Below are positions 40,048 to 51,826 of a stretch of 64,000 nucleotides of DNA, piece by piece. The translations under genes and the position numbers were made by a program. Position 1 is the stretch's first letter; every line of letters begins with the position of its first letter. The notes below the pieces were generated by a model that worked only from the letters and a program-made list of their open reading frames with translations, made no database searches and was not told the DNA's origin. Origin of the DNA: Lentilactobacillus curieae (GTDB lineage: Bacteria; Bacillota; Bacilli; Lactobacillales; Lactobacillaceae); contig NZ_CP018906.1 of NCBI RefSeq assembly GCF_000785105.2, positions 124,001-188,000 of the forward strand. Reading direction: 5' to 3'.

Positions 40048-41541
40048 ATGCTTAGAGATATCCTTAAATATGTACAGGAAATGGACCTATCGTCTGAGTT
40101 AAAACAAAGCATGTTGGGCGTGGAGATTGAGGAACACCGAATTTTAAAGAACGGTCGCCTCAGTAATCATCCGTACCCAAGCGATTTAGGTTCACGTCAA
40201 TTTCATCCATATCTGCAGTCGGATTTTGCTGAAAGCCAAAACGAACTGATAACAGATCCACACTCTAAGCTTGAAGATACTATTTCTCAACTGAACAGTT
40301 TGCAAACCGTTTTACATAAGCATTTACGTTCAGATGAAGCCATCTGGCCTCTTAGTATGCCACCGGTGCTCACTGCAAAAGAGATTGAGTTCATTAAGGA
40401 TAACTTCGACCGTCCTGCTTACGCAAAATATCGCGACTACTTGACCGAAAAGTATGGTATCCAAAAAAAGATTGTGACTGGAATTCACGTAAACTTTAGT
40501 TTGCCAAATTCTGTACTTAAAAAGCTTTATTCTAAGTACGAATCCGACTATAAAACATTCGTGCAGTTCAAGAACGCTGTCTATTTTGGTTTGGCACAAC
40601 AGTTCGTTTTACATCGATACTTCTTAACTTATTTTCTTGGTGCCAGTCCAATCGCTGAAAAGGGCTTTTATGATTCAATGCCAACCGAACTAAGCCACCC
40701 AGTTCGCAGTATTCGGAACAGTACTTGGGGTTATGTAAACCGTAAGCAAGACGATGTGAACGTCACAGTATATTCTAGCCTCAAGCACTATGTAAAAAGC
40801 ATCTCTAATGGAATTGCCAAAAAGAACCTATATTCTGCAGCAGAATTTTACGGACCGGTTCGGCTTCGGGGTCAAGAATCCTACTTGGATTATCCTAGTC
40901 AAGGAATTGATTACCTCGAGTTTCGTGTGTTTGATAACGACCCATTTGATTTAAATGGAATTAGTGCAGAAACACTAACGTTCTTAAAAACTTATCTACT
41001 ATGTTTATTTATCAACGCGCCAGAGCCAGCTGATATGCACAAGGCATTAAAGAAATCGTTTGATGCTAATAATCAGGTGGCACTTGAATCACCAACATCA
41101 AAATCAAGTATGGAAAAAGAGATGCGAAAGCTAGTCGTAGACCTCAAAAAAACAGCGACAACCTTATCCGCATCTGACAAAGTTTTCCACATGATTCAAA
41201 GAATTGAACGGATGATTGATCATCCCGAACTAACCCCTAGCGGACGGTTAAGCCAATTGATGGTCAATGGTAGTTTGCAAAAGTTTGGTAGCCAGCAAGC
41301 ATTCAAATTTAAAGCTGACCGTCAAGCAGAACCTGACGTTCTTCCCGCCCTAGACAGCTTTCCAGTTGCCGTTCAAAAACTTGTATCATTGCTGATCGAA
41401 ATTGGTGCTCGTTACAAGTTTTTATCTCGTGATTCACTAAAAGTTTCTAACGGTGATAACCAATTTGAAATTGATTTATCTTCGGTTACGGAAGATAACT
41501 ATCAAGAACAAACCCGAACACTTTTTCCAGAATTATTTTAG
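40048..41541 (+). CDS. gshA: Glutamate-cysteine ligase (GshA-like)
   Basis: Catalyses ATP-dependent gamma-glutamylcysteine formation. The N-terminal part shows GVEIEEHRILKNGRLSNHPY and SDFAESQNELITDP, typical acidic metal- and Glu-binding segments of the GCS family. Also present are TGIHVNFSLP, RNSTWGYV and the segment DYLEFRVFDNDPFD near residue 290. It resembles the N-terminal half of Gram-positive GshAB but lacks the ATP-grasp GshB domain. AGGAGG precedes the start. It is on the plus strand between coiA and mecA, interrupting an otherwise conserved minus-strand block. Confidence 0.88.
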   Translation: MLRDILKYVQEMDLSSELKQSMLGVEIEEHRILKNGRLSNHPYPSDLGSRQFHPYLQSDFAESQNELITDPHSKLEDTISQLNSLQTVLHKHLRSDEAIWPLSMPPVLTAKEIEFIKDNFDRPAYAKYRDYLTEKYGIQKKIVTGIHVNFSLPNSVLKKLYSKYESDYKTFVQFKNAVYFGLAQQFVLHRYFLTYFLGASPIAEKGFYDSMPTELSHPVRSIRNSTWGYVNRKQDDVNVTVYSSLKHYVKSISNGIAKKNLYSAAEFYGPVRLRGQESYLDYPSQGIDYLEFRVFDNDPFDLNGISAETLTFLKTYLLCLFINAPEPADMHKALKKSFDANNQVALESPTSKSSMEKEMRKLVVDLKKTATTLSASDKVFHMIQRIERMIDHPELTPSGRLSQLMVNGSLQKFGSQQAFKFKADRQAEPDVLPALDSFPVAVQKLVSLLIEIGARYKFLSRDSLKVSNGDNQFEIDLSSVTEDNYQEQTRTLFPELF

Positions 41542-41544
41542 ACC

Positions 41545-41582
41545 AAAAAAAGACCCCACTGCATTCGCAGTGGAGTCTTCTT
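41545..41582 (+). terminator. Terminator between gshA and mecA
   Basis: AGACCCCACTGC (41551-41562) pairs with GCAGTGGAGTCT (41567-41578), with one mismatch. A-rich and T-rich flanks make it usable from both converging genes. Confidence 0.8.
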
Positions 41583-41585
41583 TAT

Positions 41586-42251
41586 TTACTTAAAGTAATG
41601 GCGACTTAATTCTAACGCGCTATTTTCCATCACTAAATCACCATATTCGGTGAGTACGTCTTCGGTGATGCTTGTCTTATTTCCATACTCATAAGCAATT
41701 GCAATTTCATCGGCAACAACTATATCAACAGGATCACTGCTGAATAATTGTAACTTCAAGTAGTAATGCCCTTTATACATGTATAAATCAGAAGTACCAT
41801 TCTCAAGGCGAAGTGCCTTAGCCAAGGCAATAAACTCTTCAAGGCTGTCAAATTCAAAGATCACAGTTCGTTTTTGATGGCCAAACTCGTCAGCCTCACT
41901 CTTGTCAGACTTGCTTTGTTTAGCGGTGTCATGCTGATCATCAATAAACTTTGACACGCTGTCTTTTTTATTATCATCATTTGGTCCCAGAACTAAATCG
42001 TCCTTACCAAAATCAACATCCTTGCTAATAAACAGTTCCAAACCATTCTGATTAGGCAATACCTGGAAAGTTACGGCGTCGTTGTTTTGAAATTGGTGAT
42101 CCTTATCAACTTCTTCGAGAATACTATAGAAAAAACTTTCGATTTGCTTGTGATTACCTAGTAAATCAAGCACAGTAATTCCACGCTTGTCTAAATCATC
42201 AGTACCAATTAGCACCCGAATCGTGTTCTCGTTAATCCGTTCCATTTCCAT
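41586..42251 (-). CDS. mecA: Adaptor protein MecA
   Basis: ClpC adaptor that targets ComK-like or Spx-type substrates and helps assemble ClpC. The N-terminal domain starts MEMERINENTIRVLIGTDDL with GITVLDLLGN. An acidic Asp/Ser/Lys linker follows (residues 85-135), then the ClpC-binding C-terminal domain VIFEFDSLEEFIALAKAL. The start at 42251 has GGGTGG upstream; the open frame reaches 42362 but without conserved sequence. The 221-residue length is right. Confidence 0.93.
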   Translation of the reverse strand: MEMERINENTIRVLIGTDDLDKRGITVLDLLGNHKQIESFFYSILEEVDKDHQFQNNDAVTFQVLPNQNGLELFISKDVDFGKDDLVLGPNDDNKKDSVSKFIDDQHDTAKQSKSDKSEADEFGHQKRTVIFEFDSLEEFIALAKALRLENGTSDLYMYKGHYYLKLQLFSSDPVDIVVADEIAIAYEYGNKTSITEDVLTEYGDLVMENSALELSRHYFK

Positions 42252-42297
42252 GTTAGTCCACCCCATTCCATAACCAAGGGTCATTTGATATCTATTA

Positions 42298-42325
42298 ATT
42301 GTAACACTAAAACTATTCATGTAAA
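42298..42325 (-). promoter_or_regulatory. Promoter of mecA
   Basis: Minus strand -35 TTTACA (42320-42325), 16-bp spacer, -10 TACAAT (42298-42303) with a TG extension. It lies 45-75 bp before the mecA start. Confidence 0.7.
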
Positions 42326-42366
42326 TGATACGGCTTAAATAAACTGAACACAAGTGAAACACTTTG

Positions 42367-42765
42367 TTACTGTGCGTTGGAAATCATTCTTGCTAAATCT
42401 GTCTTACGGATATGGCGAGGTAGGAATCTTCTGATTTCATCATCGTTAAAGCCAATTTGTAGCCGTCGTTCATCTAACATGATTGGTCGACGAATCATTT
42501 CAGGGTGTGATGAGAGTAACGAAAGTAATTCATCTAAAGTCATTGTTTCAATTTTGTCGCGAAATTCTTGAAAAGCAAATGAACGAGTTGAAATCAACGC
42601 TTCTGTGCCCTCCTCAGAAAGCATAAGAATTTTCTTTAATTCTGCCTTAGTTAGTGGATCCGCAAAAATATTTCTTTCTTTGTAAGCAACCTCGTTTTCC
42701 TTAAGCCATGCTTTTGCCTTACGGCATGAAGTGCAACTTGGTGTTGATAAGAATTCTACAGTCAT
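42367..42765 (-). CDS. spx: Transcriptional regulator Spx
   Basis: ArsC-like protein that binds the RNA polymerase alpha C-terminal domain and switches on thiol-stress genes. The redox CxxC is in STPSCTSCRKAKAWL (Cys10-Cys13). The RPI motif is in MIRRPIML near residue 92. The 132 residues match the Spx family. MecA, an SpxH-like adaptor and a GshA enzyme are all encoded nearby, which suggests a thiol-stress neighbourhood. Lactobacilli often have more than one Spx, so this may not be the only copy. Confidence 0.93.
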   Translation of the reverse strand: MTVEFLSTPSCTSCRKAKAWLKENEVAYKERNIFADPLTKAELKKILMLSEEGTEALISTRSFAFQEFRDKIETMTLDELLSLLSSHPEMIRRPIMLDERRLQIGFNDDEIRRFLPRHIRKTDLARMISNAQ

Positions 42766-42828
42766 ATTTAAATCTCTCCCTGTCTTTAATTGATGATTAA
42801 AGTATATAATGAGAATCTATTGGTTTGG

Positions 42829-42881
42829 AAAAGTTCACAGTTATTTCATGAATTTTCATGAAAGTTCACAAAATATTCACA
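42829..42881. repeat. Phased repeats upstream of spx
   Basis: AAAGTTCACA occurs at 42830-42839 and 42861-42870 with a related TATTCACA behind it. Between them TTTCATGAA occurs twice at a 10-bp step (42844-42852 and 42854-42862). The block lies just upstream of the presumed spx promoter (-10 near 42803-42809) and overlaps the end of the hydrolase gene. It looks like a regulator-binding region, but the protein is unknown. Confidence 0.55.
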
Positions 42882-43617
42882 TTTGAACAACTAAATGAGT
42901 TTTAGCAACCATCACTGGAATATCTTTAGTAATTGCTTTTTTGGTCTCATTAATCAATCGATCGGTGTCATTGTCTGCAGGCAAATGGCTTAGCAGCACC
43001 TTTTTAACGTTAGAATCTGTGGCAAGCTTTCCCGTCTCAGCTGTGGTCATATGCCATTTTTGACCAGTTTTGTTAGAAAAGAAATTCGTATCTGTAAGCA
43101 ACAAATCTGCATCCTTACATATTTCTTTCAATCCTTCAAAATAAGCGCTATCTGCCGTAAATGCAAGCACCTTCCCAGTTTTAATGTCTTCTATTCGTAA
43201 AGCATATGCCGTAACTGGATGGTGGGTTTTCTGAAAATTAATTTTAAAGGGACCGATTTTCAATTCAGCATCCGGATTATAAGCGACTTTTTTCGTTGAT
43301 TTTGGCCAGTCTAGACTGTCAAAATGTTGCTGATCCTCCTGATGGCCGTAAATAGGTAACACGGCTTCTCTGGGCCGTTCTGCGTGTAATTGCCAGTAGT
43401 ACTGCATAACCCCAACGTCAGCAATGTGATCATTGTGGTAGTGAGTCAAAATCATAGCATCAATTGTGAGCGGATCAGTAATTTTTTCTAGGCTTAATAA
43501 GGCACCACTACCAAAGTCAATAAGTAGCTTAAAACCGTCAGCCTCGAGTAAATATGAGCTCGTTCCATCTCCATGACTTGGATAGCCGCCTAGAAATCCT
43601 AAAACAGTTAGTTTCAA
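42877..43617 (-). CDS. Metallo-beta-lactamase-fold hydrolase
   Basis: A 246-residue MBL-fold protein. The zinc motif HxHxDH is in ILTHYHNDHIADVG near residue 62, with further ligands in THHPVTAYALR, FTADSAYF and LLSHLPADND. This pattern is close to the RNase Z/YhfI branch. No RNA-binding exosite is evident, so a small-molecule or nucleotide substrate is more likely. The start is a TTG at 43617 with GGGAG 8 nt upstream, giving MKLTVLGFLGG. Confidence 0.85.
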   Translation of the reverse strand: MKLTVLGFLGGYPSHGDGTSSYLLEADGFKLLIDFGSGALLSLEKITDPLTIDAMILTHYHNDHIADVGVMQYYWQLHAERPREAVLPIYGHQEDQQHFDSLDWPKSTKKVAYNPDAELKIGPFKINFQKTHHPVTAYALRIEDIKTGKVLAFTADSAYFEGLKEICKDADLLLTDTNFFSNKTGQKWHMTTAETGKLATDSNVKKVLLSHLPADNDTDRLINETKKAITKDIPVMVAKTHLVVQM

Positions 43618-43671
43618 TGTAAGCACTCCCTTTTTCCTTAGTATAAAAACATTGGGAATAATTGTAAATAT

Positions 43672-43700
43672 TTGGTCGTCTTTCTCAAAAAAAGTATAAT
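43672..43700 (+). promoter_or_regulatory. Promoter of the ABM-family gene
   Basis: -35 TTGGTC (43672-43677), 17-bp spacer, perfect -10 TATAAT (43695-43700), about 25 bp before the start codon. Confidence 0.75.
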
Positions 43701-43725
43701 AAAGTTGAAATCGGAGGTGGGTAGC

Positions 43726-44214
43726 ATGATTAGAAGTATTGCAATTACATTTGGTAGCGAGAAAGTACTTAACGATTTAAAGGCAAAACATCCGGATCGG
43801 GAATTAAGAGTCTACAACGCTTTGAGCAATCAAAACGAACTTATGATGTTGGATGTTTCTGGGGAGGAATCAGTGTTTAGCTCCCCCGTTGAATATAGTG
43901 TCCTCAGTCACATTGGAAACGATCATTGGAATGGTTTCATTAGCTTCATTACTTTAGAGTTGGACTTTGACCAACAAAAAGTGTTTGATGCCCGAATCAA
44001 TAAGCTAATGGGCGACAGTCTTCCTGATGGCATGAAGTCAATGTACTCACTGCATAGTCACAATAACATCAGCGAACGAGTGTTACTGACAACTTGGGAA
44101 TCTTCAAGTCAATTTGAACTTTGGAAGAAAGACAGCAACTTATTAATGCCAAGCACGTACAAGACAACTCCAAGTTTTTATAGTCATGAAGCTGACTACC
44201 GAGCTGTTAAATAA
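43726..44214 (+). CDS. ABM-domain monooxygenase-like protein (HmoB/IsdG-like)
   Basis: A 162-residue protein with a short N-terminal alpha/beta part and a C-terminal antibiotic-biosynthesis-monooxygenase fold (HIGNDHWNGFISFITLELD ... LLTTWESSSQFELWKKD). Family members include heme-degrading enzymes and others with no known substrate. The heme-ligand residues cannot be confirmed here. The start at 43726 has GGAGGTGGG upstream; the open frame begins earlier without a ribosome binding site. Confidence 0.75.
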   Translation: MIRSIAITFGSEKVLNDLKAKHPDRELRVYNALSNQNELMMLDVSGEESVFSSPVEYSVLSHIGNDHWNGFISFITLELDFDQQKVFDARINKLMGDSLPDGMKSMYSLHSHNNISERVLLTTWESSSQFELWKKDSNLLMPSTYKTTPSFYSHEADYRAVK

Positions 44215-44216
44215 AT

Positions 44217-44254
44217 AAAAGGTTGATTTCATTTTTTGAAATCAGCCTTTTTTG
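44217..44254 (+). terminator. Bidirectional terminator between the ABM gene and osmC-like gene
   Basis: GGTTGATTTCA (44221-44231) pairs with TGAAATCAGCC (44237-44247, one G-U pair) and is followed by six T. Confidence 0.85.
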
Positions 44255-44255
44255 T

Positions 44256-44672
44256 TTATAGGTATTCAATGTCCATTGGAATCGATCCTTCGAGGGAAGC
44301 ATGGACGGTACACTTCCTAACAACCTCGTTCATAAAGAAATTATGATCTTCAGGAGACAGGTTAGTCTCACCAGTCAATTTGATATCCATATGGGTTACT
44401 TTTGAACTACCATCTGGATACCTGGTTGTCTCACCATAAACATCAACCTTGAACTTTTTAATTTTTAAATCTGGTTCCTCGTTTTCAATTTGGCGAGCAG
44501 TTACACTCATACAACCACCAACCGCTCCTAATAAGTATTGTACTGGGTTAGGACCTGCATCAGTACCTTGGGCAACAGCAGGCTCATCTGATAAATATGA
44601 ATGACCACCAGTTTGATTCATAACTTGAGTGCCCAACGGTCTTAAGGTTGAATGAACAACATATTTTCCCAT
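44256..44672 (-). CDS. OsmC family peroxiredoxin-like protein
   Basis: OsmC/Ohr-fold protein of 138 residues that probably reduces organic hydroperoxides through two cysteines. These are in AVGGCMSVTAR near residue 56 and VRKCTVHASL near 121. The N-terminal beta motif and GPNPVQYLLGA before the first Cys are typical. The ATG at 44672 has GGAG 9 nt upstream. It ends against the terminator shared with the ABM gene. Confidence 0.9.
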   Translation of the reverse strand: MGKYVVHSTLRPLGTQVMNQTGGHSYLSDEPAVAQGTDAGPNPVQYLLGAVGGCMSVTARQIENEEPDLKIKKFKVDVYGETTRYPDGSSKVTHMDIKLTGETNLSPEDHNFFMNEVVRKCTVHASLEGSIPMDIEYL

Positions 44673-44751
44673 ATTTAAAATCTCCATTTCATAAATTAGT
44701 AATTGTATTTTATCCTGTTTTCAAATAAGTTGCTATGATTTTGGCTTTAAT

Positions 44752-44787
44752 AAAAAAACTAGCAACAACCAAAAAGGTTATTGCTAG
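44752..44787 (-). terminator. Terminator of the rRNA-tRNA operon
   Basis: On the minus strand a 12-bp stem (44776-44787 with 44759-44770, one G-U pair) is followed by seven T, directly after the last tRNA gene. Confidence 0.92.
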
Positions 44788-44802
44788 ACAATTAAAAATT
44801 TA

Positions 44803-44892
44803 AGGAGGATGAGAGATTCGAACTCTCGCGTGGTTTGACCCACCTGACGGTTTTCAAGACCGTTCCCTTCAGCCAGACTTGGGTAATCCTCC
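44803..44892 (-). tRNA. tRNA-Ser (UGA), distal copy
   Basis: 90-nt tRNA with a long variable arm and anticodon TGA in CTTGAAA. The acceptor pairs GGAGGAT with ATCCTCC. Position 73 is U where bacterial tRNA-Ser normally has G, and no CCA is encoded. It is the last gene of the array and is preceded by a terminator-like hairpin. Confidence 0.95.
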
Positions 44893-44954
44893 ATAATATA
44901 ATCTTCAGCTCTCAATTATGAAAGCCATAGACATTGTATGAAAAGAAACAACAA

Positions 44955-44990
44955 TAAATAAAAAAGCAGAGGATTTAACCTTTGCTATTT
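44955..44990 (-). terminator. Terminator-like hairpin inside the tRNA array
   Basis: On the minus strand AGCAAAGG and CCTCTGCT (one mismatch) pair across a 6-nt loop. TTTTTTATTTATT follows, between tRNA-Asp and the final tRNA-Ser. It may attenuate expression of the last tRNA or be a relic of an earlier operon end. Confidence 0.55.
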
Positions 44991-44994
44991 CGTC

Positions 44995-45069
44995 CGGTCC
45001 GTACGAGACTCGAACTCGTGATCTCCTGCGTGACAGGCAGGCGTCCTAAACCAACTAGACCAACGGACC
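44995..45069 (-). tRNA. tRNA-Asp (GUC), distal copy
   Basis: Cloverleaf with anticodon GTC in CTGTCAC, acceptor GGTCCGT/ACGGACC and G73. It is identical to the copy at 45614-45688, as is the flanking sequence. Confidence 0.96.
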
Positions 45070-45073
45070 AAAA

Positions 45074-45147
<74 letters not shown>

Positions 45148-45173
45148 ATAATTAATATTCTACTAAAAGTGGA

Positions 45174-45245
45174 TGACCCGTACGGGATTTGAACCCATGT
45201 TACCGCCGTGAAAGGGCGGTGTCTTAACCACTTGACCAACGGGTC
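45174..45245 (-). tRNA. tRNA-Glu (UUC)
   Basis: Anticodon TTC in CTTTCAC; acceptor GACCCGT/ACGGGTC; 72 nt with discriminator, no encoded CCA. A substrate for MnmA-type thiolation. Confidence 0.96.
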
Positions 45246-45252
45246 ATAAAAA

Positions 45253-45340
45253 CGGAGAAGGAGAGATTCGAACTCTCGCGCCGCTTACGCGACCTACACC
45301 CTTAGCAGGGGCGCCTCTTCAGCCACTTGAGTACTTCTCC
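45253..45340 (-). tRNA. tRNA-Ser (GCU)
   Basis: 88-nt tRNA with long variable arm, anticodon GCT in CTGCTAA, acceptor GGAGAAG/CTTCTCC and the normal G73. Confidence 0.96.
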
Positions 45341-45349
45341 ATAGATATA

Positions 45350-45423
<74 letters not shown>

Positions 45424-45437
45424 ATTTTAACATAAAA

Positions 45438-45508
45438 AGCGGGTGACGAGAATCGAACTCGCGACAACAGCTTGGAAGGCTGTGGTTTTACCACTAAACT
45501 ACACCCGC
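45438..45508 (-). tRNA. tRNA-Gly (UCC)
   Basis: Anticodon TCC in CTTCCAA; acceptor GCGGGTG/CACCCGC; U73 as usual for tRNA-Gly. Confidence 0.96.
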
Positions 45509-45534
45509 ATAAATAAGATAATATTCAATTAAAG

Positions 45535-45607
45535 TGGCGCGGGACAGAATCGAACTGCCGACACATGGAGCTTCAATCCATTGCTCTACCGACTGAGCTA
45601 CCGAGCC
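45535..45607 (-). tRNA. tRNA-Phe (GAA) with acceptor-stem mismatch
   Basis: Anticodon GAA in TTGAAGC. The 5' acceptor arm is GGCTCGG but the 3' arm is CCGCGCC, leaving U4 opposite C69; a normal partner would be CCGAGCC. All other stems pair. Confidence 0.9.
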
Positions 45608-45613
45608 ATAAAC

Positions 45614-45688
45614 CGGTCCGTACGAGACTCGAACTCGTGATCTCCTGCGTGACAGGCAGGCGTCCTAAACCAACTAGACCAACGGACC
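45614..45688 (-). tRNA. tRNA-Asp (GUC), proximal copy
   Basis: Same sequence as 44995-45069, anticodon GTC. It is part of a 159-bp exact duplication with the neighbouring tRNA-fMet. Confidence 0.96.
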
Positions 45689-45692
45689 AAAA

Positions 45693-45766
<74 letters not shown>

Positions 45767-45775
45767 ATAATGTAA

Positions 45776-45865
45776 AGGAGGATGAGAGATTCGAACTCTC
45801 GCGTGGTTTGACCCACCTGACGGTTTTCAAGACCGTTCCCTTCAGCCAGACTTGGGTAATCCTCC
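45776..45865 (-). tRNA. tRNA-Ser (UGA), proximal copy
   Basis: Same gene as 44803-44892, again with U73. In this copy it precedes tRNA-fMet in the transcript; in the distal copy it follows tRNA-Asp. Confidence 0.95.
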
Positions 45866-45908
45866 AAAATTAACGCATATAACATTAACTCTAACAATGT
45901 TGAGTCAA

Positions 45909-45982
45909 TGGACCTTGTAGGACTCGAACCTACGACCGGACGGTTATGAGCCGTCTGCTCTAACCAACTGAGCTAAAGGTCC
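45909..45982 (-). tRNA. tRNA-Ile2 (CAU, lysidine type)
   Basis: Anticodon CAT in CTCATAA but body GGACCTTTAGCTCAGTTGG, which matches the Bacillus AUA-reading tRNA-Ile whose C34 is changed to lysidine by TilS. The assignment as Ile2, not Met, rests on this body sequence and the order Met-Ile2-Ser. Confidence 0.85.
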
Positions 45983-45992
45983 AAGACCTATA

Positions 45993-46066
45993 TCGCGGCA
46001 GGGGGGATCGAACCCTCGACCTCCCGGGTATGAACCGGACGCTCTAGCCAGCTGAGCTACACCGCG
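45993..46066 (-). tRNA. Elongator tRNA-Met (CAU)
   Basis: Anticodon CAT in TTCATAC; acceptor CGCGGTG/TGCCGCG with a U-G pair. The T stem GAGGG/CCCCC has an A50-C64 mismatch, where a G-U or A-U pair would be expected. Confidence 0.88.
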
Positions 46067-46103
46067 ATCGATGATAGTGCAATATATAATATTTAGCTAT
46101 CAA

Positions 46104-46177
46104 TCGGGAAGACAGGATTCGAACCTGCGACCCCCTGGTCCCAAACCAGGTGCTCTACCAAGCTGAGCTACTTCCCG
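46104..46177 (-). tRNA. tRNA-Pro (UGG)
   Basis: Anticodon TGG in TTTGGGA; acceptor CGGGAAG/CTTCCCG. Confidence 0.96.
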
Positions 46178-46183
46178 AAAATA

Positions 46184-46257
46184 TGCACCCAGTAGGAGTC
46201 GAACCTACAACCTTCTGATTCGTAGTCAGACACTCTATCCAGTTGCGCTATGGGTGC
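46184..46257 (-). tRNA. tRNA-Arg (ACG)
   Basis: Anticodon ACG in CTACGAA, a target for A34-to-inosine deamination; acceptor GCACCCA/TGGGTGC. The D stem (GCGC with GAGT) has a G12-A23 opposition. Confidence 0.95.
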
Positions 46258-46263
46258 ATTTTA

Positions 46264-46349
46264 TGCCGAGGACCGGGATCGAACCGGTACGGTCATCACT
46301 GACCGCAGGATTTTAAGTCCTGTGCGTCTGCCAATTCCGCCACCCCGGC
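46264..46349 (-). tRNA. tRNA-Leu (UAA)
   Basis: 86 nt with a long variable arm, anticodon TAA in CTTAAAA, acceptor GCCGGGG/CCTCGGC with one G-U pair. A likely target of TrmL encoded at 33.0-33.5 kb. Confidence 0.96.
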
Positions 46350-46356
46350 ATAATAA

Positions 46357-46428
46357 AGCGGAAGACGGGATTCGAACCCGCGACCCCCACCATGGCAAGG
46401 TGATGTTCTACCACTGAACTACTTCCGC
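46357..46428 (-). tRNA. tRNA-Gly (GCC)
   Basis: Anticodon GCC in TTGCCAT; acceptor GCGGAAG/CTTCCGC; U73. Confidence 0.96.
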
Positions 46429-46433
46429 AAAAA

Positions 46434-46506
46434 TGCCGACTAGAAGATTCGAACTTCCGACCCCCTGTTTACAAGACAGGTGCTCTGCCAGCTGAGCTAA
46501 GTCGGC
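46434..46506 (-). tRNA. tRNA-Thr (UGU)
   Basis: Anticodon TGT in CTTGTAA; acceptor GCCGACT/AGTCGGC. Confidence 0.96.
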
Positions 46507-46546
46507 ATATTTACAATATTATGCGCTAAGATATATTCAATTGTAA

Positions 46547-46619
46547 TGAGCCGTGGCAGTCTCGAACTGCCGACCCTCTGATTAAAAGTCAGATGCTCTA
46601 CCAACTGAGCTAACGGCTC
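46547..46619 (-). tRNA. tRNA-Lys (UUU)
   Basis: Anticodon TTT in CTTTTAA; acceptor GAGCCGT/ACGGCTC. The 40-nt spacer to tRNA-Thr is longer than most here and contains a TTACAAT/ATTGTAA inverted repeat. Confidence 0.96.
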
Positions 46620-46623
46620 AATA

Positions 46624-46696
46624 TGGAGGATACAGGGATCGAACCTGTGACCTCCTGCTTGTAAGGCAGATGCTCTCCCAGCTGAGCTAATCCTCC
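46624..46696 (-). tRNA. tRNA-Val (UAC)
   Basis: Anticodon TAC in CTTACAA; acceptor GGAGGAT/ATCCTCC. First tRNA after 5S rRNA. Confidence 0.96.
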
Positions 46697-46702
46697 ATAA
46701 TC

Positions 46703-46819
46703 GCGTGGCAACGTCCTACCCTTGCAGGGGGCGATCCCCCAACTACTATCGGCGTGCTGAAGCTTAACTTCTGTGTTCGGCATGGGAACAGGTGTATCCT
46801 TCAGGCTATCGCCACCACA
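46703..46819 (-). rRNA. rrf: 5S ribosomal RNA
   Basis: The minus strand starts TGTGGTGGCGATAGCC and contains the conserved CCGAACACAGAAGTTAAG. It ends in GACGTTGCCACGC, which pairs with the 5' end. Length about 117 nt; ends approximate. Confidence 0.95.
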
Positions 46820-46852
46820 CTATTTACTTTAGAGAACTTTGTTCTCTCAAAA

Positions 46853-46873
46853 CTAGCTAATATTAATTTTCTG
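46853..46873 (-). other. 3' arm of the 23S rRNA processing stalk
   Basis: This 21-nt segment is complementary, with one mismatch, to 49935-49955 on the other side of 23S rRNA. The two would form the stem that RNase III-type enzymes cut to release pre-23S. Confidence 0.75.
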
Positions 46874-46895
46874 CTGCCGATACTTACCATTTATT

Positions 46896-49815
<2,920 letters not shown>

Positions 49816-49934
49816 CTAGTATCACTTCGTGATACTCAAGTTAATTGAGTTTTACGCGAATAAAACATTTCGTTAATTTGACTCAATAAACGCGGTGTTC
49901 TCGGTTGAAATTATATTTTAAATATAATTCACTA

Positions 49935-49955
49935 CAGAAAATTAATATTATCTAG
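49935..49955 (-). other. 5' arm of the 23S rRNA processing stalk
   Basis: Complement of 46853-46873. A boxA-like TTGTTCTTTGAAAACT lies just upstream in the spacer (about 49954-49969). Confidence 0.75.
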
Positions 49956-49992
49956 TTTTCAAAGAACAAAATCCCTGACGCTCTCGCGTCAA

Positions 49993-50065
49993 TGGAGAAT
50001 AGCGGGATCGAACCGCTGACCCCCTGCTTGCAAAGCAGGTGCTCTCCCATCTGAGCTAATTCCCC
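49993..50065 (-). tRNA. tRNA-Ala (UGC), in the 16S-23S spacer
   Basis: Anticodon TGC in TTTGCAA. The acceptor GGGGAAT/ATTCTCC holds the G3-U70 pair that defines tRNA-Ala. Confidence 0.97.
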
Positions 50066-50092
50066 ATACTCTCCGGTCATATGGCCGGTGGA

Positions 50093-50166
<74 letters not shown>

Positions 50167-50245
50167 AAAAAAGCGTTAACCAGAATTGAGAGTAGACCTC
50201 TCAAAACTAAACAAAACTTTCGACATGTGTAGGTTTCCGTATTAT

Positions 50246-51826
<1,581 letters not shown>

